Source: Gemmatimonadota bacterium
GTDB lineage: Bacteria; Gemmatimonadota; Gemmatimonadetes; Palauibacterales; Palauibacteraceae
NCBI GenBank assembly: GCA_029288095.1
Contig: JARFPW010000284.1
Location: 1-10,287 of the forward strand
DNA: 10,287 bases
Direction of reading: 5' to 3'
Positions 1 to 5,093 of this stretch are shown here, piece by piece. A program made the translations under genes and the position numbers. Position 1 is the stretch's first letter. Each line of letters begins with the position of its first letter. The notes beneath the pieces were generated by a model. The model was given only the letters and a program-made list of their open reading frames with translations. It was not told the DNA's origin and did not search any database.

Positions 1-958
1 CGTGCACCGCAGCCGCCCCGAACCGCAACGACAGGATCCGATCGCGAGTGGTCGGACTGCCTCCACGCAGCAAGTGTCCGAGCACGACCGTCCGTGTTTC
101 CTTGCCGGTCATCTCCCCCAGTTCGGCAGCCACCCGGTGCCCGATTCCGCCCAGGCGCTCAGCCTCGCCGACCTCGTTTTCGATCACGGACCGTGTGCCG
201 CCCTCGGGGCGCGCGCCTTCAGCCACGACGACGATCGCGAACTCGCGCCCGGCTGCCTGCCGCTCCCGGATAACCTTGGCGACGCTAGTCAGGTCGTAGG
301 GAATCTCGGGGATCAGAATCGCGTCCGCCGTGCCGGCCAGGCCTGAGTGCAGCGCGATCCACCCCGCATACCGGCCCATCACCTCGATGACCATCACCCG
401 GTCATGAGCTTCGGCCGTGCTGTGCAGGCGATCGATGCACTCCGTGGCGAACGTCACCGCGGTATCGAAACCGAAGGTGACGTGGGTCTCCTCGAGATCG
501 TTGTCGATCGTCTTGGGCACGCCGACGACCTTGAGCCCCTTCTCAGCCAGCGTGTTCGCGATGGCCAGCGAGCCGTCGCCGCCGATCGCTATCAGCACAT
601 CGACGCCGTGATCTGCAAATGCCTGGACGAGTTCGTCGGAGCGATCGACCTCGGACCACGACCCGTCGGCCGCCTGCACAGGATAGGCTCGCGGATCCCC
701 CCGGTTCGTCGTACCGAGTATCGTGCCGCCCAGATGCGTGATCCCCCTTACCGAGGATCGATCGAGCCGAACGAGCCCGCCGTCCGGATACTTGTCGGGT
801 TCGAGCAAACCGTTGTATCCGTCACGAACCCCGACGCACTCCCATCCTTCGCGCAGCGCGGCCAGCACCGCGGCCCGGATGACCGCATTCAAGCCGGGAG
901 CGTCTCCGCCTCCCGTGTTAATCGCGATCCTGCGAATGCTGCCTGCGTTTTCAGCCAT
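1..958 (-). CDS. pfkA: 6-phosphofructokinase, probably ATP-dependent (group III type), 3' end cut off by the window
   Basis: Phosphorylates fructose 6-phosphate to fructose 1,6-bisphosphate in cytoplasmic glycolysis. 319 codons are visible from the ATG at 958; no stop occurs before the left edge, and by family length (about 340-370 residues) a few dozen C-terminal residues are missing. Seen: N-terminal donor-binding loop GGGDAPGLN (residues 16-24), GGDGS (126-130), catalytic PKTIDND (148-154), substrate-binding MGRYAGW (194-200), EGAR (247-250) and GHLLRGGSP (294-302). Position 104 of the E. coli enzyme corresponds to Gly129 and position 124 to Lys149. From family knowledge, Gly104 with Lys124 is the pattern of ATP-using group III enzymes such as that of Streptomyces coelicolor, while Asp104 marks pyrophosphate users. 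The start lies 3 bp after the stop of the upstream phosphofructokinase, without a strong ribosome-binding site, so translation is probably coupled. Family assignment is secure; donor specificity is inferred from two residues. Confidence 0.95.
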   Translation of the reverse strand, partial: MAENAGSIRRIAINTGGGDAPGLNAVIRAAVLAALREGWECVGVRDGYNGLLEPDKYPDGGLVRLDRSSVRGITHLGGTILGTTNRGDPRAYPVQAADGSWSEVDRSDELVQAFADHGVDVLIAIGGDGSLAIANTLAEKGLKVVGVPKTIDNDLEETHVTFGFDTAVTFATECIDRLHSTAEAHDRVMVIEVMGRYAGWIALHSGLAGTADAILIPEIPYDLTSVAKVIRERQAAGREFAIVVVAEGARPEGGTRSVIENEVGEAERLGGIGHRVAAELGEMTGKETRTVVLGHLLRGGSPTTRDRILSLRFGAAAVH

Positions 959-961
959 GTG

Positions 962-2152
962 CTAAGCGTCGCTCGTCATGATGAATAGCGGCAGGCCGTT
1001 GAACGCCTTGTACTTCGGACGCATGCGCTCGGTGTCATAGTATTTCTCGACGTCGACGACCTTCTTGGTGCCGATGATCGCTTCCATCGGGACGCTGTCG
1101 TAGCGACCGTTGTGAACCGAGATCAGCCGACCTGACTTACCGGAGGTCACCAGATCCAGGGCGAGATTGCCAAACGCCATGGGTACAATCGAATCGAGCG
1201 CATCGGGGTTGCCCGAACGTACCAGATAGCCGAGGCGCTGGCTCACCACGTTGACTCGCCGGCCGTCGTTGTACTTGGGCGAGAGCTCTTTGAGCGCGTT
1301 TGCAACGCGGTCTCCGATCCCACCCAGTTTTCGGTGGCCGAACATGTCAGCTTCGTCGCCCTCGAACGACATGTCGGAATCGCCGGACATCTGTGCGCCC
1401 TCGGACACGAGTACCACCGAGTAGTTGCTCGGGTTGCGGTTGCGGTCGTAGACCATCAACTCGGTGAGCCGCTCCATGTCGAATTGGTGCTCGGGTATGA
1501 CGCATCGACTGGCGGCGCCCGCCATGCTCGGCAAGAGCGCCGTATACCCCGCATATCGACCAAATACTTCGATGACCAGGAAGCGCTCGTGCGATCCCGC
1601 CGAGGTACGCAGCTTGTGAGTCAACTCGATGGTTCGGGTGACGCAGGTGCTGAACCCACTGCAGTAGTCCGTACCAGGGACGTCGTTGTCCATGGTCTTG
1701 GGAATAGCGACGACGGGCACGCCACGCTGGTGCAGGTGCGCCCCGTAGCTGAGCGTGTCGTCACCGCCTATCGGGATCAGGCAATCGATGCCGAGGAAGT
1801 CGAGGTTCTTCAGGACGTCGTCGGTGATGTCGTTGACGTCGTCTTGATACTTCGCACGAAGGTGTGGAGGCACGAATTCTCTTGGCAGCGTGCTCGGTCG
1901 GGTTCTCGAGCTGTGCAGGAACGTGCCGCCGGTGCGTCCTGCCTTGTCGACGATCTCTTCGGTTAAGAAGTGGATGTTCGCGCTGTTGTCGGCATCCTTG
2001 TCGGGAACGATGTCCACCAGGCCGCCCCAACCCCTGCGGATGCCAACGACCCGGTGGCCCTCCCGCAGTGCACGAATCGTTACGGCGCGGATGGCCGGGT
2101 TGAGACCAGGCACATCGCCGCCACCCGTGAGAATCCCAATTGTAGATTTCAT
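962..2152 (-). CDS. pfp: Phosphofructokinase, probably pyrophosphate-dependent (diphosphate-fructose-6-phosphate 1-phosphotransferase)
   Basis: A 396-residue cytoplasmic enzyme of the PfkA superfamily, likely interconverting fructose 6-phosphate and fructose 1,6-bisphosphate with pyrophosphate as donor. Motifs in order: GGGDVPGLN (residues 10-18), IGGDDT (128-133), PKTMDND (151-157) followed by VPGTDYCSGFSTC, FGRYAGY (197-203), SEGA (250-253) and RLGYLVRSG (about 306-314). Asp132 takes the place of E. coli Gly104 and Lys152 of Gly124; in this family that Asp blocks the alpha-phosphate of ATP and the Lys is typical of PPi use. The length, with an insertion after residue 80 (STLPREFVPPHLRAKYQDD), exceeds the 320-residue bacterial ATP enzyme. 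It is the first gene of a two-gene operon with the ATP-type paralogue and is divergent from the arsR-like gene across 90 bp. No clear Shine-Dalgarno precedes the ATG; a weak -10-like TAGAGT ends about six bases before it, so a leaderless message is possible but unproven. Confidence 0.93.
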   Translation of the reverse strand: MKSTIGILTGGGDVPGLNPAIRAVTIRALREGHRVVGIRRGWGGLVDIVPDKDADNSANIHFLTEEIVDKAGRTGGTFLHSSRTRPSTLPREFVPPHLRAKYQDDVNDITDDVLKNLDFLGIDCLIPIGGDDTLSYGAHLHQRGVPVVAIPKTMDNDVPGTDYCSGFSTCVTRTIELTHKLRTSAGSHERFLVIEVFGRYAGYTALLPSMAGAASRCVIPEHQFDMERLTELMVYDRNRNPSNYSVVLVSEGAQMSGDSDMSFEGDEADMFGHRKLGGIGDRVANALKELSPKYNDGRRVNVVSQRLGYLVRSGNPDALDSIVPMAFGNLALDLVTSGKSGRLISVHNGRYDSVPMEAIIGTKKVVDVEKYYDTERMRPKYKAFNGLPLFIMTSDA

Positions 2153-2214
2153 GCCCGGACTCTAACGCGGGAAGCCCGGCAAGCGACAGGTTTGGATCGT
2201 CCAGCACTACCGGT

Positions 2215-2242
2215 TTGACATATCAATATTTGTTGATATGTT
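2215..2242 (+). promoter_or_regulatory. Promoter of the arsR-like gene, probably giving a leaderless mRNA
   Basis: A perfect -35 hexamer TTGACA (2215-2220) is followed after 16 bp by TATGTT (2237-2242; 4 of 6 matches to TATAAT). Transcription would begin near 2249, exactly at the second in-frame ATG of the downstream gene. The inverted-repeat operator fills the spacer and overlaps both hexamers, which fits repression by blocking RNA polymerase. The promoter is inferred from consensus only. Confidence 0.6.
2218..2241. promoter_or_regulatory. ArsR-type operator 1: perfect 9-bp inverted repeat
   Basis: Arms ACATATCAA (2218-2226) and TTGATATGT (2233-2241) are exact reverse complements separated by six bases (TATTTG). 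The ATCAA-N6-TTGAT core resembles known ArsR/SmtB-family operators. It lies inside the promoter and directly before the repressor gene, as expected for autoregulation. A second, weaker copy of the core lies at 2624-2639. Confidence 0.8.
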
Positions 2243-2248
2243 ATGGCC

Positions 2249-2590
2249 ATGCAGACGACCATACAGGACCGCGGCTCACTGGAGCGCACGTTTCACGCGC
2301 TGGGCGACGAGAAGCGCCTCGGCGTCCTGAAGCGGCTGGTGAGCGGTGAGCGCTGCGTGTGTGAACTGGCCGACGAGGCGGGACTCGGGCAATCGCTGTT
2401 GTCCTTCCACCTTCGGGTGTTGAAAGACGCCGGGCTCGTGCGGGTCCGTCGGGTCGGAAGATGGGGATTCTATTCCGTCGATGTGGACACGGTGGGACGC
2501 ATTCAATCCTTCCTGGGCGATCTCGGTGGCGCGGTGAGCAAAGGTACCCGCTGCTGCGCAGACCCCGGATGTCGCTGCAAATCGAGTTGA
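2249..2590 (+). CDS. arsR: ArsR/SmtB-family metal(loid)-sensing transcriptional repressor
   Basis: A winged-helix repressor of 113 residues from ATG 2249, or 115 from ATG 2243 (numbering below uses 2243). I prefer 2249 because the predicted transcription start coincides with it and 2243 overlaps the -10 region; neither has a Shine-Dalgarno. The fold is shown by FHALGDEKRLGVLKRLVSGE (residues 17-36), the recognition-helix region QSLLSFHLRVLKDAGLV (50-66) and wing RVGRWGFYSVD (70-80). CVCE (Cys38, Cys40) matches the CVC pair of E. coli-type As(III) sensors. The tail carries four more cysteines, CCADPGCRC (Cys104, 105, 110, 112), reminiscent of the C-terminal cysteine site of Acidithiobacillus ferrooxidans ArsR. 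The alpha-5 His/Asp zinc site of SmtB is not visible, so a soft, thiol-seeking ligand (arsenite, antimonite, Cd, Pb, Hg or Cu) is more likely than zinc. It presumably represses itself and the cysteine-rich gene downstream. Family certain, ligand inferred. Confidence 0.93.
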   Translation: MQTTIQDRGSLERTFHALGDEKRLGVLKRLVSGERCVCELADEAGLGQSLLSFHLRVLKDAGLVRVRRVGRWGFYSVDVDTVGRIQSFLGDLGGAVSKGTRCCADPGCRCKSS

Positions 2591-2593
2591 GGA

Positions 2594-2618
2594 TTCGCCC
2601 GGGCGTTTTTTTTCGCCC
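2594..2618 (+). other. GC dyad with T8 tract after arsR; weak terminator or attenuator candidate
   Basis: Four bases after the arsR stop, TTCGCCC (2594-2600) is followed by GGGCG (2601-2605), eight T residues (2606-2613) and CGCCC (2614-2618). GGGCG can pair with the downstream CGCCC around a T8 loop. The upstream CGC/GCG pairing leaves only a 3-bp stem before the T run, so an intrinsic terminator here would be weak. It could set the ratio of repressor to downstream message. No function is demonstrated by the sequence alone. Confidence 0.35.
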
Positions 2619-2619
2619 A

Positions 2620-2643
2620 ATGCATCAAGTATTTTTGATATGG
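2620..2643. promoter_or_regulatory. ArsR-type operator 2, in front of the cysteine-rich gene
   Basis: ATCAA (2624-2628) and TTGAT (2635-2639) form an inverted repeat with a six-base spacer (GTATTT), the same core and geometry as operator 1. Aligned over 24 positions (2218-2241 against 2620-2643) the two sites share 16 bases, including the whole right half TTGATATG. The site ends at the ribosome-binding site of the next gene. It suggests the repressor acts separately on the cysteine-rich gene, although no convincing -35 box is visible here. Confidence 0.62.
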
Positions 2644-2651
2644 AGGAAGAC

Positions 2652-2813
2652 ATGACACAGGCTGACAAGACATCGGAGCAGTGCTGCACCTGTAAGTGCG
2701 GCGATAAGGAGTGCAAGTGTACGTGTGCGTGCTGCGAGGAGTGCACGTGTACCTGCGACACAGAGTGCTGCTCACCCTCCGGAGAGAAGGAGAGCCGCGT
2801 CAGCTGCTGCTGA
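2652..2813 (+). CDS. Metallothionein-like cysteine-rich small protein (53 aa, 16 Cys)
   Basis: A 53-residue ORF with a good ribosome-binding site (GGAGG, 2642-2646, five bases before the ATG). Sixteen residues are cysteine (Cys11, 12, 14, 16, 21, 23, 25, 27, 28, 31, 33, 35, 39, 40, 52, 53), mostly as CC, CxC and CxCC clusters: CCTCKCGDKECKCTC, then ACCEECTCTCDTECC, then a short charged linker and a terminal SCC. There are no His, Trp, Tyr or Phe residues and no signal peptide, so it is probably cytosolic. This composition is that of a metallothionein that wraps several soft metal ions in thiolate clusters. It lies directly downstream of an ArsR-family gene and a matching operator, so induction by metal is expected. 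I do not recognise it as a member of SmtA/BmtA (which have His and a zinc-finger-like fold) or MymT. Metal identity and stoichiometry are unknown. Confidence 0.85.
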   Translation: MTQADKTSEQCCTCKCGDKECKCTCACCEECTCTCDTECCSPSGEKESRVSCC

Positions 2814-2826
2814 GGGCCCTGGCCGC

Positions 2827-2857
2827 ATCTTCGGCGTCGTTGGCGAGCGCCGAAGAT
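2827..2857 (+). terminator. Stem-loop between the metallothionein-like gene and the photolyase gene
   Basis: ATCTTCGGCG (2827-2836) and CGCCGAAGAT (2848-2857) are perfect 10-bp complements around an 11-base loop in which TCG and CGA can pair further. It begins 13 bases after the metallothionein-like stop. No T tract follows, so it is either a terminator that does not rely on a U run, an mRNA-stabilising hairpin, or an attenuator between the two genes. Confidence 0.5.
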
Positions 2858-2894
2858 CCTAGGCACACAGGAGGTTTGGGCTTAGCGTCTGGAC

Positions 2895-4415
2895 ATGGCC
2901 AAACCCACGTTTGTGGTATACAGAGAGGCGATTCGTGCCGGCAAGGCGCCTGAGGATCACCCGTCCCGTGAAGCTCGTCTGCGCGAGCTACGGGGCGGAC
3001 GACCCGTCGAGGCCGGGGCCTACGTCCTCTACTGGATGCAGATGTACATGCGTGGCTCGGAGAATGCCGCGCTCGACGAAGCCATCCATCGCGCGAACGA
3101 ACTCGACCTACCTTTGCTCGTCTATCAGGGGTTGAACTCCAATTATCCAGAGGCCAACGCCCGAGTTCACACTTTCATTCTCGAATGCGCGCGCGATGTC
3201 GCTCTCGAACTCGCAGAACGAGGCATCTCATATCGTTTTCATCTCCGTCGAACCCGTCCAGCACGGGGATCAGTGCTCGTCCACCTCGCGCGCAACGCCG
3301 CCTGCGTGGTTGTGGATGATTTTCCTGCTTTCATCCTGCCCCGTGTCACGGATGCTCTAGTACGACACACTGCAGACGCTGGCGTGCCGGTTGTTGCCGT
3401 CGACGCGAACGGGCTTGTACCCCTCCAGGCTATCTCCAAGCGCCAATACGCGGCATATACGATTCGGCCGCGCCTGCACGCGCGGGTAGCGGAGAATCTG
3501 GTCCCCGCCCCGGCCCCGGTGCTGCAGAATCGCGATACGCCGCTGCTGCCGGTGTCTTCGGATCGCTTTGTAGAACTGGGCTCCCTGGATGATGCAGGCC
3601 TGGCCGCGATCGTGTTGTCCTGTGACATCGACCAGGCCGTGCTCCCCTCTCTGCGCCACACCGGCGGGCGGCGCGCAGCGAAAACCAAGCTTGCCCGATT
3701 CATAGAGGACGACCTCGAGAGATACGCAGACCTGCGCAGTGATCCTGGACAGGCGGCGACCAGCGGACTCAGCCCTTACATGCACTTCGGCTGCCTCTCT
3801 ACACTGGAGGTAGTGCGGCAGGTGCTGCTTGCCGACGCAAATGACGAGTCTACGGATGCCTTCCTCGAAGAACTCGTGGTGCGCCGTGAACTCTCCTACA
3901 ATTTCTGCCACTACACGCCGACGAAGGATCACTCGAGCCTGGCTGTCCTGCCGGACTGGGTAAAGAAGACTCTGTCTGAACACGCCGCGGACGAGCGCAA
4001 CCCGACATACACTACCGTTCAGTTGGAGGCTGGCCGGACACACGACGAGATCTGGAACGCGGCGCAGCGCGAACTGGTTAGCACGGGCACGTTTCAGGGG
4101 TACCTGAGAATGCTCTGGGGAAAGAACATCATCCGCTGGACGGACTCTTATGAACAGGCGCAGGAGTTCATGATTCGGATGCATCACCGTTATGCACTGG
4201 ATGGGCGCAACCCCAACACCTATGCCAGCATTCTCTGGTGCTTCGGGCTGCACGATCGCGCGTTCCGGGAACAGGCTGTTTTGGGCAAGCTGCGACCTCT
4301 GAACTCTTCCAGCACAAGCAGGAAGTTCGATCTCGAACCGTATTTTCAGATGGTCGAGACCGCGGTCGAAGAACGGGCAATGCCGATCCTCTCCGACTCA
4401 CCCTCGAAACCTTGA
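2895..4415 (+). CDS. phrB: Class II CPD photolyase homologue (divergent), FAD-binding
   Basis: A 506-residue photolyase/cryptochrome protein, expected to split cyclobutane pyrimidine dimers using blue light and FADH-. N-terminal Rossmann antenna domain: VEAGAYVLYWMQMYMR (residues 38-53), LPLLVYQGLNSNYPEANAR (72-90). C-terminal FAD domain with class II signatures: FLEELVVRRELSYNFCHYTP (323-342), QLEAGRTHDEIWNAAQ (376-391), GYLRMLWGKNIIRWT (402-416), LDGRNPNTY (435-443), LHDRAF (452-457), KFDL (477-480). Trp387, Trp408 and Trp415 have the 21- and 7-residue spacing of the class II electron-transfer tryptophans. Differences from the usual class II sequence, as I remember it: SDNF is SYNF, MHGYMRMYW is FQGYLRMLW, YLNDRY is RMHHRY, and HDRAW is HDRAF. 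The Asn beside the flavin would thus be His430. AGGAGG (2869-2874) lies 20 bases before the ATG, and no closer in-frame start is seen. It may be read through from the arsR operon. Confidence 0.92.
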   Translation: MAKPTFVVYREAIRAGKAPEDHPSREARLRELRGGRPVEAGAYVLYWMQMYMRGSENAALDEAIHRANELDLPLLVYQGLNSNYPEANARVHTFILECARDVALELAERGISYRFHLRRTRPARGSVLVHLARNAACVVVDDFPAFILPRVTDALVRHTADAGVPVVAVDANGLVPLQAISKRQYAAYTIRPRLHARVAENLVPAPAPVLQNRDTPLLPVSSDRFVELGSLDDAGLAAIVLSCDIDQAVLPSLRHTGGRRAAKTKLARFIEDDLERYADLRSDPGQAATSGLSPYMHFGCLSTLEVVRQVLLADANDESTDAFLEELVVRRELSYNFCHYTPTKDHSSLAVLPDWVKKTLSEHAADERNPTYTTVQLEAGRTHDEIWNAAQRELVSTGTFQGYLRMLWGKNIIRWTDSYEQAQEFMIRMHHRYALDGRNPNTYASILWCFGLHDRAFREQAVLGKLRPLNSSSTSRKFDLEPYFQMVETAVEERAMPILSDSPSKP

Positions 4416-4440
4416 CAAAGCAGACATGTCTAGTTCTATT
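4412..4440 (+). promoter_or_regulatory. Candidate promoter for the outer-membrane protein gene
   Basis: A perfect TTGACA (4412-4417, overlapping the photolyase stop codon) is followed after 17 bp by TCTATT (4435-4440; 4 of 6 matches to TATAAT). Predicted transcription start is near 4447, giving a leader of about 65 bases. A second TTGACA at 4464-4469 has no usable -10. The promoter is consensus-based only. Confidence 0.45.
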
Positions 4441-4459
4441 CTAGATAAATACTAGACAT
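4426..4459. promoter_or_regulatory. Three-part palindrome, likely operator of an unknown regulator
   Basis: ATGTCTAGT (4426-4434) and ACTAGACAT (4451-4459) are exact 9-bp reverse complements 16 bases apart. Exactly at their centre sits a third palindrome, TCTAGA (4440-4445). All share the symmetry axis 4442/4443. The element covers the -10 region and expected start of the candidate promoter, and it is AT-rich against a GC-rich background. The layout suits a dimeric or tetrameric repressor. The regulator is not encoded in this window as far as I can see; the core differs from the ATCAA-N6-TTGAT sites near arsR. Confidence 0.55.
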
Positions 4460-4513
4460 CTATTTGACAGTGGCGCGCAGCGGCGTGCCCTCAAGATCGG
4501 GGAGGACTATCCC

Positions 4514-5068
4514 ATGTTGAAGCGAATACTCATCCTGGTCGGAATTGCTCTGGCCATACCGGCTACCGCGGCCGCGCAGTCGCAGAACGTCGCGATCAAT
4601 GTGCGCGGGGGCATCAACGTACCGACATTCAACATCACCGACATCGCAGAATCGGGGCCCGGTTTCGGCTTCGGTTTGCAGTTTCCACTCGGTGAAAAGC
4701 TGTTCGCACGAGTGAACGCGGACTTCGGGACACACGACGTTGTCGACGGGGGCGGCGTTGATGTCAAGGTGAATCACTTCATCGGTGGCGTTGGACTGCC
4801 GATCGTCGAGCCGACAGAGGACAGCCGGTGGAGGGTGAGCATCAATGCAGGCGCCGGCGTGATGACGTTCGATGTCGATGGATCTTCGGAAACGCTGTCC
4901 TATTTCGCCATCAATGCTGGTGGAGAGATCGAGTATGTTCTCAGCGACGCGGTTAGCCTGCTGCTGAGCCCACAGGGCGACATCGCCTTCGTGGACACGG
5001 CAGACGGTTTCACCGGCTCGACCGCTTGGGTCTGGCCGATCACGGCCGGGGCCAAGATCAGCTTCTGA
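4514..5068 (+). CDS. Small outer-membrane beta-barrel protein (secreted, unknown function)
   Basis: A 184-residue exported protein. MLKRILILVGIALAIPATAAAQ is a clear Sec signal peptide with cleavage expected around residues 21-22. The mature part shows alternating hydrophobic and polar stretches with many glycines (NVRGGINVPTFNI, GFGFGLQFPLGEKLFARVNADFG, YFAINAGGEIEYVLSDAVSLLLSP) and ends in KISF; a terminal Phe preceded by alternating residues is the usual BAM recognition signal of outer-membrane barrels. The size fits an 8-stranded barrel of the OmpA/OmpX-like, outer-membrane-protein-beta-barrel type. The ribosome-binding site GGAGG (4501-4505) lies 8 bases before the ATG. A promoter and an operator-like palindrome lie in the 98-bp gap before it, so it probably starts its own transcript. 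No substrate or partner can be inferred. Confidence 0.72.
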   Translation: MLKRILILVGIALAIPATAAAQSQNVAINVRGGINVPTFNITDIAESGPGFGFGLQFPLGEKLFARVNADFGTHDVVDGGGVDVKVNHFIGGVGLPIVEPTEDSRWRVSINAGAGVMTFDVDGSSETLSYFAINAGGEIEYVLSDAVSLLLSPQGDIAFVDTADGFTGSTAWVWPITAGAKISF

Positions 5069-5093
5069 TCTCGGCGCGATCAGGCATTGAATC

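Noticed and set aside
2..988. Plus-strand frames at the left edge (114 and 213 codons)
   Set aside because: They oppose the incomplete phosphofructokinase, whose motifs are unmistakable on the minus strand.
1334..1966. 210-codon plus-strand frame opposite the pyrophosphate-type phosphofructokinase
   Set aside because: It is a mirror of a well-conserved enzyme and shows no domain.
2276..2866. 196-codon antisense frame across arsR and the metallothionein-like gene
   Set aside because: Its His/Gln/Ser-rich part is the reverse reading of the Cys codons of the small ORF; it also covers the operator and hairpin, which argues against coding.
2711..2953. Plus-strand frame rich in Val, Leu and Arg overlapping the metallothionein-like gene and the photolyase start
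   Set aside because: Out of frame with both supported genes and runs through the intergenic hairpin.
3357..4253. 298-codon open frame antisense to the photolyase gene
   Set aside because: It lies wholly opposite a gene with strong family motifs and has no recognisable domain or ribosome-binding site; long antisense frames are common in GC-rich genes.
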